Below are positions 1 to 8,819 of a DNA stretch of 64,000 nucleotides, one piece after another (the stretch's first letter is position 1; each line of letters opens with the position of its first letter). A program made the position numbers and the translations under genes. The stretch covers positions 17,856 through 81,855 of the forward strand of contig JASDSW010000035.1 in NCBI GenBank assembly GCA_041441555.1. The letters run 5' to 3'. The DNA is from Pseudaeromonas sp041441555. Lineage in GTDB: Bacteria; Pseudomonadota; Gammaproteobacteria; Enterobacterales; Aeromonadaceae. The notes beneath the pieces are model-generated. The model ran no database searches. It was not told where the DNA came from and saw only the letters and a program-made list of their open reading frames with translations.

Positions 1-822
1 AGTGGCAAACACCTGACGCAAATTACGCCGGCCGGCCGCGATATCCTGCGGATTTCTCAGGAGATCCTGGCCAAGGTGGAGAGCATCAAATCGGTGGCCG
101 GTCAGTTCACCAATCCCGAACAGGGGACGCTGAACATCTCCACCACCCACACCCAGGCGCGCTATGCCTTGCCGGAGGTGATCCGGGCCTTCATCAAGCG
201 TTACCCGCAGGTCTCCTTGCACATGCACCAAGGCTCACCGGCCCAGCTGAGCGAGTCGGTGGCCAAGGGCACCACGGATTTTGCGATTGCCACCGAGGCG
301 CTGCACCTGTACCAGGATCTGGTGATGTTGCCCTGCTACCACTGGACCCGCTGTCTGCTGGTGCCCAAGGGTCACCCGCTGACCGAGCTCACGCGGGTGG
401 AAATTGCCGATCTGGCCCGTTTCCCGCTGGTCACCTATACCTTCGGCTTTACCGGCCGCTCGGAGCTCGATTCGGCGTTTGCCCGTGCCGGCATGGAGCC
501 GCGGATCGTCTTCACCGCCACCGATGCCGATGTCATCAAGACCTACGTCAAGATGGGCTTGGGGGTTGGGGTGATCGCCAGCATGGCGATCGATCCGACC
601 GAAGACGCCGATCTGGTGAAACTGGATGCGACTCACCTGTTTCAGTCCAGCACCACCAAAATCTGCTTCCGGCGCGGCATCTTCTTGCGCAGCTATATGT
701 ATGACTTCATGGAGCGTTTCGCGCCGCACCTGACCCGCGAGCTGGTCGACAAGGCGTTGGCACTCAAGACCCCCTATGAGGTGGATCAACTGTTTGAAAA
801 TATCGTGCTGCCGGTGCGTTGA
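1..822 (+). CDS. cysB: LysR-type regulator CysB, 5' end cut by window edge
   Basis: The frame is open from base 1 (SGKHLTQITPAGRDI...) and ends at the TGA at 820-822. The text follows E. coli CysB closely, including THTQARYALP, HMHQGSP, YTFGFTGRSELD and FTATDADVIKTYVK. Roughly the first 50 residues, which hold most of the winged helix-turn-helix, lie outside the window; what remains is the end of the DNA-binding region and the full periplasmic-binding-protein-like sensor domain. CysB is the cytoplasmic activator of sulfur assimilation and cysteine synthesis and responds to N-acetylserine; that role is taken from the family. A hairpin follows the stop. Cbl is the only close alternative, and the match to CysB is better. 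Confidence 0.93.
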   Translation, partial: SGKHLTQITPAGRDILRISQEILAKVESIKSVAGQFTNPEQGTLNISTTHTQARYALPEVIRAFIKRYPQVSLHMHQGSPAQLSESVAKGTTDFAIATEALHLYQDLVMLPCYHWTRCLLVPKGHPLTELTRVEIADLARFPLVTYTFGFTGRSELDSAFARAGMEPRIVFTATDADVIKTYVKMGLGVGVIASMAIDPTEDADLVKLDATHLFQSSTTKICFRRGIFLRSYMYDFMERFAPHLTRELVDKALALKTPYEVDQLFENIVLPVR

Positions 823-840
823 GTCCTACGCGACTGCAGC

Positions 841-870
841 CAAGAAGGTCGCCTGCGGGCGACCTTCTTG
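841..870 (+). terminator. Hairpin terminator after cysB
   Basis: A perfect 13-bp stem (841-853 with 858-870, loop TGCG) starts 18 bases after the cysB stop. The following bases (ATTTGGG) are only weakly T-rich, so termination may be partial. Confidence 0.6.
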
Positions 871-938
871 ATTTGGGCAACAGATTTTAATTCGGCGCCA
901 GGGCAGACCGGCGGCGGATGACAAGAGGTAACCATCGG

Positions 939-3530
939 GTGAACACATTTCGCTTATGGCCATCCGGCCTCTGGGTGAGCTGGGATGCTCAGGCGCTCTC
1001 TTGGGCGCCGACCAAGGAGCAATTACAGGCCGGCGGACGCCAGCAACCCTGGCTGCAGATGGATGAACCCAAGCTGCACTGGTGTGCGGTCTCCCTGAGC
1101 GGCAAGCAGGCGGCGCTTGAGCTGCGTTGGCTGTGGCCCTGGCAGGCGTGGCGTCTGCATCGACTCTGTCTGCGCTTTTGGCTCGCGGTGCACGGTCGTG
1201 AGCTGACTCTGGTCTGTCGTCAGTTGCGTCAACAGACTCAGAGTCGCTTCTTGCGCGCCGCCCAATGGCCCGAATGGCAGACACGGGGGGCGCAGTTGCT
1301 AGTGCGCTATCAGGCTCTGGAGGCCCATCCGCTGGAGCCGGCGGCGCAACAGGCGTTGCAATGGCTGCGGGCGTTGCAAGAGCCTGAGGCCTTGGCGCAT
1401 CTGCAACAACGCCATTGCCAACAGGTGCTACGCCGTCACGCCTCCCTGTTTGACACCCTGGAGAGTCATCCGCTGACACCCAGTCAGCGGCAGGCTTGTG
1501 TGATTGATGAGGCGGCCAATCTGGTTCTGGCCGGGGCGGGCAGCGGCAAGACCAGCGTTCTGGTGGGACGGGCGGCCTATCTGCTCTCGGCTCAGTTGGC
1601 GCGCCCGGCCGAGATCCTGTTACTGGCCTTTGGCAAACAGGCGGCCGACGAGATGGCGCAACGAATCGCCCAGCGCCTGCCGGAGTTGCCGGCCGGTGAG
1701 CCGTTGTGCGCCACCACCTTTCATNNNNNNNNNNCCTTTCATGCGCTGGGTTTGCTGATCATTGAGACGGTGGAGGGGGCGCGGCCGAGAATTTCCCCGC
1801 TGGCCGAGGAGGCAACCCAGCGGCGAGCGCTGAGCAAGGAGGCGTTTGAGCAGGCGCTGGACGATCCGAATTACCGCGGCTATCTCCTCGATTATCTACG
1901 CCGTTATCTCTATCCACGGACCGATCCCATGCTGTTTGCCAGCCGCGCCGAGTACCTGAGCAAGCTGGAGGCCGAGGATCTGCAGAGTCTCAAGGGCGAG
2001 AAGATGGTCAGTCTGGCCGAGGTCGAGATCGCCAACTGGCTGTTTCGCCAAGGCATCGAATACGGTTATCGCGTCCCCTGGCCCCATGCCAAGCCGGCGC
2101 CGGCGTTTTGCGAGGTGGTGCCGCAGTTCTATCTGCCGGAGCACGGCGTCTGGATCCGCCATCTGGCGCTGGATCGCCAGGGCAAAGCCGAGCCCTGGCA
2201 AGACGGTGCCGGTTACCAGCAGGCTGCCGAGTCGCTGCGTCAGGCGGCTGCGTCGGTGCCGCTGCTCGATACCTTTTATTGGCAGTGGGCGAGTCGGCGT
2301 CTGGAATCGGCTCTGGCGAAGGGGCTCGAGAAGTTGGGGGTGCACTGGCAGCCGTTGCCGGAGGAAGCGGTGCTCGCCACATTGCGCGAATGGGGGCGGC
2401 TCGATGAGCTGGTGGTGCAACTCGACGAGATGTTGGGCCACTACAAGGCGGGCCATTTTGATCGCGAGCGGCTCAAACAGCAGTTGGCCCAATCGGCGGA
2501 TCCGCGCCGGGCCAAGGCGGCGCTGACCCTGTTGAAGCCGCTGCTGAGTGCCTATCAGGCCCAGCTCTCGGCGCAGAAGTCGCTGGATTTTGACGATCTG
2601 ATCAACCGGGCCATCGACTATGTCACTAAGGGGCGCTTCGTGCCGCGCTGGCGTTTCATCCTGGTGGATGAATTTCAGGATATCTCGGAGCCCAGAGCCC
2701 GCCTGATCCGCCTGCTACGGGATCGTGGGCCTCAGACGTCGCTGTTTTGCGTCGGCGATGACTGGCAGGCGATCTACCGTTTCACCGGCGCCGATCTGAG
2801 CCTGACGACCCGCTTCGCCGATTACTTTGGCCCCTCGGCGCAGCGGGTACTCGACACCACTTTCCGCTTCAACAGCGCCATCGGCGAGGTGGCCAACCGC
2901 TTTGTGCAGGCCAACCCGGCGCAGTTACCGAAAACCCTGGCGACGCGGGAGCAGGCTGATGGCCCGCGGGTCTGTCTGTGCTGGCAGCGCGAGTCCGAGA
3001 GCAAAACCCGAGGGCTTGAGCTTATGCGCCAGATATTGACGCGTATCAGTGAGGAGGCCGCGGCCGCACCGCGGCGGGTCTACCTGCTGGCTCGTTTTCG
3101 TTTCTCGCTGCCCGATGAGCAACAGCTGGCTCATCTGCGGCAGCAGTTTCCGCATCTTGGCATTGAGGCGATGACCATTCATGCGGCCAAGGGCAAGGAG
3201 GCGGATCAGGTGATCCTCTGCGGCCTGAGTCAGGGGCGTTTTGGTCTGCCGTCGCAGAAGGAGACTCACCCGCTCATCGAGGCGTTGCTGCCGCCCGCCG
3301 AGCCGTTTGCCCATGCCGAAGAGCGGCGGCTCTTCTACGTGGCTCTGACCCGGGCTCGCCAGCAGGTCTACTTGCTGGCCGACGAACGGCGACCCTCGCC
3401 CTTTGTGCAGGAGCTGCTCGAGGGCGGCTACCCGCTGGCGCGGATGGATGAGCCGTCGACGCGCTCCACGCATCCAATTCTTGAGAAAAAGGAAGGTGTG
3501 GCCGCTACACCGCAGAAGATGCCGGCCTAG
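939..3530 (+). CDS. helD: DNA helicase IV (HelD), superfamily I, with a 10-N gap inside
   Basis: A UvrD/Rep-class superfamily I helicase. Visible motifs in order are Walker A GAGSGKT (about residue 200), Walker B LVDEFQDIS (about 574), GDDWQAIYRFTGAD, TFRFN, TIHAAKGKEADQV and FYVALTRAR (about 795). An N-terminal region of about 180 residues precedes the helicase core, as in HelD, a 3'-5' helicase linked to RecF-type repair in E. coli. I chose the GTG at 939 because AAGAGG lies 10 bases upstream; an in-frame ATG at 918 lacks a good site. The N run at 1725-1734 falls inside TTFH/FHALGL and adds about six false residues. At about 857 true residues it is longer than the E. coli protein (684, from memory). 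Its stop overlaps that of the convergent small gene. Confidence 0.9.
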   Translation: MNTFRLWPSGLWVSWDAQALSWAPTKEQLQAGGRQQPWLQMDEPKLHWCAVSLSGKQAALELRWLWPWQAWRLHRLCLRFWLAVHGRELTLVCRQLRQQTQSRFLRAAQWPEWQTRGAQLLVRYQALEAHPLEPAAQQALQWLRALQEPEALAHLQQRHCQQVLRRHASLFDTLESHPLTPSQRQACVIDEAANLVLAGAGSGKTSVLVGRAAYLLSAQLARPAEILLLAFGKQAADEMAQRIAQRLPELPAGEPLCATTFHXXXXFHALGLLIIETVEGARPRISPLAEEATQRRALSKEAFEQALDDPNYRGYLLDYLRRYLYPRTDPMLFASRAEYLSKLEAEDLQSLKGEKMVSLAEVEIANWLFRQGIEYGYRVPWPHAKPAPAFCEVVPQFYLPEHGVWIRHLALDRQGKAEPWQDGAGYQQAAESLRQAAASVPLLDTFYWQWASRRLESALAKGLEKLGVHWQPLPEEAVLATLREWGRLDELVVQLDEMLGHYKAGHFDRERLKQQLAQSADPRRAKAALTLLKPLLSAYQAQLSAQKSLDFDDLINRAIDYVTKGRFVPRWRFILVDEFQDISEPRARLIRLLRDRGPQTSLFCVGDDWQAIYRFTGADLSLTTRFADYFGPSAQRVLDTTFRFNSAIGEVANRFVQANPAQLPKTLATREQADGPRVCLCWQRESESKTRGLELMRQILTRISEEAAAAPRRVYLLARFRFSLPDEQQLAHLRQQFPHLGIEAMTIHAAKGKEADQVILCGLSQGRFGLPSQKETHPLIEALLPPAEPFAHAEERRLFYVALTRARQQVYLLADERRPSPFVQELLEGGYPLARMDEPSTRSTHPILEKKEGVAATPQKMPA
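1725..1734. other. Assembly gap (10 N), probably false
   Basis: Ten N bases. The 8-mer CCTTTCAT ends immediately before the gap (1717-1724) and begins again immediately after it (1735-1742). Removing N10 plus one copy of the 8-mer (18 bases) keeps the frame and restores the helicase sequence TTFHALGL. The gap therefore looks like two overlapping contig ends joined without merging. Confidence 0.85.
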
Positions 3531-3766
3531 AGCGCTCGCTCATCACAGAGGCTTTGCAGGCGGCAACCGGGCGCCTGCAGGTCAAACAGCATGGGGGAGT
3601 CGTTGCCGAGCCGCAGCAGCGTCCGGGCGCTGAAGTGCAACGACGCCTCGCGATCCGAGGTGGGCGCCACGGACGGCAGCAGTTGCGGCAGCAGCAGGCC
3701 GATGCCTAGCAACAGCAGCAGCCAGGCCAACGGTTGGGGACGCGGGGCGGATGGATGTTGAGCCAT
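3527..3766 (-). CDS. Small single-pass membrane protein, unknown function
   Basis: A 79-residue protein starting MAQHPSAPRPQPL. Residues about 14-32 form one hydrophobic segment rich in Leu, either an uncleaved anchor or a signal peptide, followed by about 45 polar residues with one Cys pair (GCRLQSLC). I chose the ATG at 3766 because AGGAG lies nine bases upstream; the ATG at 3775 is directly against that site. It lies 120 bp downstream of the ABC permease gene on the same strand and could be the last gene of that transcript. Its stop codon interlocks with the helD stop (CTAG). I recognise no family. The ribosome site and hydrophobic segment argue that it is real. Confidence 0.5.
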   Translation of the reverse strand: MAQHPSAPRPQPLAWLLLLLGIGLLLPQLLPSVAPTSDREASLHFSARTLLRLGNDSPMLFDLQAPGCRLQSLCDERAL

Positions 3767-3886
3767 GAGTGACATCTCCTGACACTGTGTCGAGCGATAC
3801 CTGCAAGGCTACCCGGCGATGATGAAGCTTGTGTGACAGGCCAGCCGATGAGGGCTAGTGCGGGGCTGGGGCGAGCGCGGCGATAC

Positions 3887-5086
3887 CTATTCGCCATGCA
3901 GGGCGACCACCGGATCCTGACGCATGGCGCGTAGGGCGGGGGCGATGCCGGCGGCCAACCCCACAAGCGCCGAGCAGAGCAGAGCCAGCAGCAGATAGAG
4001 TGGATGCACGGTCAGAGGCAGGGTGGGCAGGAGCAGCGTCAGCAATTGCCGGATGGTCAGCAGCAGGGTCACCCCCAAGGCGCCGCCGAGCAGCGCTAGA
4101 GCCATCGCCTCCGCCAGAAACAGCAGCAGAAGCAGTCGCCGCGGGCAACCCAGAGCCTGCAGCAGGCCGATCTCCGGGATCCGCTCCTGCTGGGCGATGC
4201 TCATGATGCTGAAGATCCCCACGGCACCGATCAGCAAGGAAACGATGCCAAGGCCGCCGATGGCCGCCTTGACGATGGTCAAGATCTTGTCGAGGCTCGC
4301 CAGCATGTCCTGCTGGGAGTAGAGGGTGAAATCCTCGCTGCCGTGGCGGGCGATCATCAGACGTTTGATGGCCGCGCTGATGGTGGCTTCCTCGTAATGG
4401 GCGCCATAAACCAGATCGATCTCCTGCAGTCCCTCCTGGTTAAACAGCGCCTGGGCGTGGCTGGTTGGGATATAGACCATGTCATCCAGGTCAAATCCGA
4501 GAAACTGTCCCTTGGGGGCCATGACGCCGGTGACGCGAAACCGCCGATCACCGACACGGATCAGTGCCCCCGGAGCGCCCCCCTGCGGAAAGAGCTCTCG
4601 GGCCACGGTGGCACCCAGCACCGCATAGGCTCGCGGCATGGCGCTGTCATCGTTGGGTAAAAAGCGCCCTTCGGCCAGTTGAAAGCGCCAGCCTTGCGCC
4701 GCCTGATGGTTGGTGCCGAGGATGGCGGTGTTGCGCGTGAGGCCGGCTGAGCGGATCTCGCCTTGCCCCTGGATCACCGGAATGGCGGCCTCGATGCCGG
4801 GCAAGCGGCGCAGGCTGTCAGCATCGACCAAGAGCAGGGGGCGACTGCTGGCCAGGATGCCGGGAGGCCCGCCGCCCGTCTCCGTCTTGCCCGGGGTGAC
4901 GGCGATGAGGCGCGAGCCAAACTGCGAGAAGCTATCGAGCAAGTAGAGACGCAGCCCCTCGCCAATGCCGGTGAGGGTGGTGACCGAGGCGATGCCGATG
5001 GCAATCCCCAGCGCCGAGAGCAGACTGCGGGTACGCCCCGCTCGCAGGGCGCACCAGAGCCAGTGCAGCAGATCGGCCACTCTCAT
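3887..5086 (-). CDS. ABC transporter permease, MacB/FtsX type (second permease)
   Basis: A 399-residue inner-membrane permease. It has one N-terminal membrane segment (about 20-42), a large periplasmic MacB-type domain, and three C-terminal segments (about 265-385). The cytoplasmic coupling stretch IPEIGLLQALG between C-terminal segments 1 and 2 is typical of MacB/LolCE/FtsX proteins. The start at 5086 has GGAGG just upstream and forms an ATGA overlap with the upstream permease gene; the frame is open further upstream, but only inside that gene. With the other permease, the ATPase and the fusion protein it forms a MacAB-like exporter. The substrate cannot be read from sequence. Confidence 0.85.
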   Translation of the reverse strand: MRVADLLHWLWCALRAGRTRSLLSALGIAIGIASVTTLTGIGEGLRLYLLDSFSQFGSRLIAVTPGKTETGGGPPGILASSRPLLLVDADSLRRLPGIEAAIPVIQGQGEIRSAGLTRNTAILGTNHQAAQGWRFQLAEGRFLPNDDSAMPRAYAVLGATVARELFPQGGAPGALIRVGDRRFRVTGVMAPKGQFLGFDLDDMVYIPTSHAQALFNQEGLQEIDLVYGAHYEEATISAAIKRLMIARHGSEDFTLYSQQDMLASLDKILTIVKAAIGGLGIVSLLIGAVGIFSIMSIAQQERIPEIGLLQALGCPRRLLLLLFLAEAMALALLGGALGVTLLLTIRQLLTLLLPTLPLTVHPLYLLLALLCSALVGLAAGIAPALRAMRQDPVVALHGE

Positions 5087-6294
5087 AGCTGACCTCCGCG
5101 TAGACTTATCACCGCGTCTTTGCCGGCGGCCTGACGCGCCGGCAACCAGCAGAACAACAAACCGGTGGCCAGCGCAGCAAGGATGGCGGCCAGTGTGGCC
5201 CACAGCGGGATCTGGATAGGAAAGCTGGGCCACAACGCGGCGGCAACCTGCACCGCCAGAAACCCGAACAGGGTGCCGCACAGGGCGCCGAGACCGGCCA
5301 GCAGCAGCGCTTCGCTCAGAAACAGCTGCAGGATCAGGCGACTATCGGCGCCGAGTGCTTTCAGCAGACCGATCTCGCCGGTGCGCTGATGGGTGCTGAC
5401 CAGCGCCAGATTCATCATCATGATGCCGGAGACCAGCAGGCTGATGGCGCCGATGCCGGCCACCGCCAGGGTCAGCGTCAGCAGGATCTGGTTGAAGGTT
5501 TGCAGCATGGCATCCCGCCGCACCACGGTGACATCCAGCACCCCCTGATGGCGCTCTTGCATGTGTCGCTCCAGCTGGGCAATCAGGGTGCGCGTGTTCT
5601 GGCCGGCTAGCGGCTGGATGATGAGGCGAAACAGACCCTGGGTGTTGAACAGGGATTGGGCGGCGCCCACCGGGATCAGCGCCGCCTCGCTAAAATCCAT
5701 TCCCAGATTGCTGCTGCGACTGGTGAAGATGCCCACGACCCGGAAGCGACGATTGTCGAAGCGCACCCACTGACCGACAGCATTCTGATCGGCAAACAGT
5801 TCGCGGGCCACGGTCCGCCCCAGCAGGCAGACAGAGTGATCTTCGGTGGCATCCCCCGGCAGCCACTGCCCCTGCAGCAGACTCAACTGATGGGTAAAGC
5901 GCATCTCGTTGCTGGTGCCCAGCAACATGGTCTGCCGGATGCGAGCCCCCTGTTTGGCCTCGCTGAAGCCCATGATGAGCGGCACCAGGCGCAGATCCGG
6001 GATCCGCTGCCCCAGATAGCTCATCTCATCGAGGGTAATGTCGCGCAGGCTATTGCCGCTGACGGGGGGCAGACCGCCCGTGGTCTCCTTGCGCCCGGGA
6101 AACATCACCAGCAGATCCTTACCCAGACCGCTGAATTCGGCGGCGACAAAATTGCGGGCGCCCTGACCCAGGGCGGTCATGATCAGCACCGAGGCGACGC
6201 TCAGGCTGATGGCCAGGATCAGCAGCAGGGCGCGGCCCCGATGACGGCCGAGTGCCAGGCTGGCAAAGCGCAATTGGTCGCCGCGGCGCATCAC
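5083..6294 (-). CDS. ABC transporter permease, MacB/FtsX type (first permease)
   Basis: A 403-residue paralogue of the downstream permease with the same plan: an N-terminal membrane segment (about 21-43, LLLILAISLSVASVLIM), a periplasmic MacB-type domain, and three C-terminal segments. The coupling motif TGEIGLLKALG is present. Both permeases have GG-rich PGRKETTGG/PGKTETGGG stretches after the first segment, which suggests tandem duplication followed by divergence into a heterodimer. The start overlaps the ATPase stop by four bases (ATGA). No ATPase domain is fused to it, unlike true MacB. Confidence 0.85.
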   Translation of the reverse strand: MMRRGDQLRFASLALGRHRGRALLLILAISLSVASVLIMTALGQGARNFVAAEFSGLGKDLLVMFPGRKETTGGLPPVSGNSLRDITLDEMSYLGQRIPDLRLVPLIMGFSEAKQGARIRQTMLLGTSNEMRFTHQLSLLQGQWLPGDATEDHSVCLLGRTVARELFADQNAVGQWVRFDNRRFRVVGIFTSRSSNLGMDFSEAALIPVGAAQSLFNTQGLFRLIIQPLAGQNTRTLIAQLERHMQERHQGVLDVTVVRRDAMLQTFNQILLTLTLAVAGIGAISLLVSGIMMMNLALVSTHQRTGEIGLLKALGADSRLILQLFLSEALLLAGLGALCGTLFGFLAVQVAAALWPSFPIQIPLWATLAAILAALATGLLFCWLPARQAAGKDAVISLRGGQL

Positions 6295-7007
6295 GGCTGC
6301 TCTCGAGCGGAACTGGGCGATGGCGGAGGGGCCACGGCGCTGTCGAATTCAATGAGCCCGTCGCGCATCTGGATCTGGCGTCTGGCGCGGGCGCCCAGCC
6401 TCGGATCGTGAGTGACGATGACCAGCGTGATCCCCTGTTCGCGGTTGAGCCGCTCCAGCAGCCGTATCACCTCATCGCCGGAGTGGCTGTCGAGATTGCC
6501 GGTGGGTTCATCGGCCAGCAGCAGCCGGGGGGACATGGCCATGGCCCGGCCGATGGCGACCCGCTGCCGCTGCCCCCCCGAAAGCTCCGAGGGCTTGTGG
6601 TCGGCTCGATTGGTGAGCCCCAGTTCGGCCAGCAGGCTGGCCACTCGTTCCTGGCGCTGAATGGGGTGCATGCCCGCCAGCATCAGCGGCAGCTCGATAT
6701 TTTCGCGGGCACACAGACGAGGGATGAGATGAAAGGATTGAAACACAAAGCCGATGCTTTGGCTGCGCAGCGTCGCCAACTGGGACTCACCGAGCCCGGC
6801 GGTGTCGATGCCATCGAGCAGATAGTGGCCGCCATCGGGGCGATCCAGCAGTCCCAGTACGTTGAGCAGGGTGGATTTCCCGGATCCGGAGGGCCCCATG
6901 ATGGCGACATATTCACCCGCCTGGATGGTCAGATTGAGTTGCGACAGGGCGTGGACTGTTTGCTCGCCGAGCCGAAACTGCCGCTCGATCTGCTGCAGCT
7001 GGATCAT
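6291..7007 (-). CDS. ABC transporter ATPase, LolD/MacB class
   Basis: A 238-residue nucleotide-binding protein. Visible motifs are Walker A GPSGSGKST (about 39-47), the signature LSGGQRQRVAIGRA (about 142-155), Walker B LLLADEPTGNLDS, and the switch histidine in IVTHDPRLG. The NLDS after Walker B and the overall length fit the MacB/LolD/FtsE class, which drives FtsX-type permeases rather than classical importers. The start overlaps the end of the membrane fusion gene by four bases, and the end overlaps the first permease, so the four genes are translationally coupled. Substrate unknown. Confidence 0.88.
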   Translation of the reverse strand: MIQLQQIERQFRLGEQTVHALSQLNLTIQAGEYVAIMGPSGSGKSTLLNVLGLLDRPDGGHYLLDGIDTAGLGESQLATLRSQSIGFVFQSFHLIPRLCARENIELPLMLAGMHPIQRQERVASLLAELGLTNRADHKPSELSGGQRQRVAIGRAMAMSPRLLLADEPTGNLDSHSGDEVIRLLERLNREQGITLVIVTHDPRLGARARRQIQMRDGLIEFDSAVAPPPSPSSAREQP

Positions 7008-8158
7008 GGCGCCGACTCCTGCTCCTGCGCGGTGGCGGGTCGATATGATTTTTTCGGGTCCACGATCAGCTGTCCGGGTTGTTGCACCAGTTGATCGCCT
7101 TCGGATAAACCGCTGCGGATCTCGAGCCAGTTCCAGTTTTCCAGACCGAATTCCGGTCGTACCAACTCCAGATGACCATCGCGCAACCGCAGCACCTGGC
7201 CATCCTCGCGACGCGCCTCGGCTGGTAGTCGCAACACATTGGTGCGGCGGGCGATCTCCACCTCGACATCGGCGCTATAGCCGATGAGCAGTGGCAGCTC
7301 GGCTGGCTTGGGGCTGAATTCCGCCTCGATCTCGACGGTGCGCGCCTGCTTTTCCACCTCCTTGACGTAGGGGGCGATCCGGCGCAGTCGTGCCGGGAAT
7401 TTCTGTCCGGGCAAGGCATCGAGCAAGATGGTGGCACTCTGGCCGACCCGCAGCCGGGCGGCATCCACCTCGTCGATAGGGGCCGAGACATAGAGGCAAC
7501 GATCGTCGATCAGATCGATGACCGGCGGCATGGCGATGCCGGGCGGCGAGGGGGTCATGTATTCACCCAACTTGGAGTTCACCTCGGCGACTATGCCATC
7601 AAAGGGGGCAATCAATTGGCTCTGGCTCAACCGCGCCTCGGCAGTGGCTACCTGCGCGGCATCGACGCTCGCCTGGGCCTCGGCGGCCTGGCAGGCCAGG
7701 CGGCTATGATCCGCCAAGGCCGCTGCCCGCTCGTGCAGGGTCTTGGAGGTCAGATCCCGGGCGCGCAGTGTTGCCAAGCGCTTGGCTTCGCGCTGATCAT
7801 ACTCGGCCTGGACGCAACTTTGTTCACGCAAGACCCGATTGAGCGCAGCACTGGCCTGAGTACGTTGCAACTCGGCCTGCAGATCCCGCTGCCAGAGCGT
7901 CAGCAGGGGTTGTCCTCGGCTGACGCGATCACCCGCCTGCACCAGGATCTTGTCCACCACGCCGCCCATCGGCAGGCTGAGGCCGGCGCGTTGGCACGAC
8001 TTGATGGTACCGGCCCGGGTGTTGACCACACTGCTGATGAGATCGCCGCGACTAGGCTGCACCAGCTGGGCCGGCAGGGGCGTCGGTCGCAACAGCCAGA
8101 TCCCCAGCGTTACGCCGACCACCAGGGCAACTCCTGAAACCAGCCAGCCTCTCTTCAT
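7004..8158 (-). CDS. Periplasmic membrane fusion protein, HlyD/MacA type
   Basis: A 384-residue adaptor with a membrane anchor at about 7-24, a barrel-sandwich (lipoyl-like) half near MGGVVDKILVQAGDRVSRGQPL, a helical hairpin rich in Ala, Gln and Arg (about 90-155), the second sandwich half (LIAPFDGIVAEV), and C-terminal beta-barrel and membrane-proximal domains. It is the first gene of the four-gene exporter set. No outer membrane channel is encoded beside it, so it would need a TolC-type partner elsewhere, or the lipoprotein channel at 61.6-63.0 kb. Gene order (fusion protein, ATPase, two permeases) matches MacAB-like exporters of peptides, lipids or drugs. Confidence 0.85.
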   Translation of the reverse strand: MKRGWLVSGVALVVGVTLGIWLLRPTPLPAQLVQPSRGDLISSVVNTRAGTIKSCQRAGLSLPMGGVVDKILVQAGDRVSRGQPLLTLWQRDLQAELQRTQASAALNRVLREQSCVQAEYDQREAKRLATLRARDLTSKTLHERAAALADHSRLACQAAEAQASVDAAQVATAEARLSQSQLIAPFDGIVAEVNSKLGEYMTPSPPGIAMPPVIDLIDDRCLYVSAPIDEVDAARLRVGQSATILLDALPGQKFPARLRRIAPYVKEVEKQARTVEIEAEFSPKPAELPLLIGYSADVEVEIARRTNVLRLPAEARREDGQVLRLRDGHLELVRPEFGLENWNWLEIRSGLSEGDQLVQQPGQLIVDPKKSYRPATAQEQESAP

Positions 8159-8232
8159 CCACCACTCCTTCGTGTGCTCTTTCTATCCATTGTGACGGTT
8201 ATCGCGGCGCCATGCCTTGATGCACTGCGCAG

Positions 8233-8703
8233 TTAGCCTTTCTGCGGAGGGTTGCGGTGTTGGGCCTCGACCAGCCAGCGATCCAAGGCATTGGCAAATT
8301 GCTGCTTGTCGGCCGGGCTCATGGCGGCCGGCCCGCCGCTTTGAATGCCGGAGCCGCGCAGCGTGTCGAGAAAGTCACGGATCGCCAGTCGCTCCCCGAT
8401 GTTGGCCTCGGTCATGGGTTGGCCGCGCGGGGTGATCACCTCGACCTGCTTGGCGAGCAGGCGGGCGGCCAGCGGAATATCGGCCGAGATCACCAGATCG
8501 CCGGCCTGAGCCTGTTCGACCAGATAGTCGTCGGCCTCGTCGAAGCCGCTGGAGACCCGCACGCTGCGGATCACCGCCGACGGTGGGGTGCGCAGGCTTT
8601 GATTGGCCACTAGAACCAGCGGCATGCGGGTGCGTTCGGCGGCGCGATACAACATCTCTTTGATGACAACCGGACAGGCGTCGGCGTCGACCCAGATGGT
8701 CAT
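8233..8703 (-). CDS. yaiI: YaiI/YqxD family (UPF0178) protein
   Basis: A 156-residue protein starting MTIWVDADACP, the same start as E. coli YaiI, which it follows throughout (YRAAERTRMPLVLVANQS, AGDLVISADIPLAARLL, SGIQSGGP). The Asp-rich N-terminus and DIPLAA motif indicate a PIN-like fold, but the function is not established. I chose the ATG at 8703 because GAGG lies nine bases upstream; a start five codons earlier lacks this. It lies 74 bp upstream of the exporter operon on the same strand and is divergent from mtgA. Confidence 0.88.
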   Translation of the reverse strand: MTIWVDADACPVVIKEMLYRAAERTRMPLVLVANQSLRTPPSAVIRSVRVSSGFDEADDYLVEQAQAGDLVISADIPLAARLLAKQVEVITPRGQPMTEANIGERLAIRDFLDTLRGSGIQSGGPAAMSPADKQQFANALDRWLVEAQHRNPPQKG

Positions 8704-8819
8704 AGTTTTTCTCCTCAAGCTGGATGGCCCATGCTAGCACGTTCGGCGAGCAGGTTGATTGCCTGGCCCGGTGGCTATTCGTTACAATTGCCGCCTAGTT
8801 GAGCGAAACCGGATATTTC

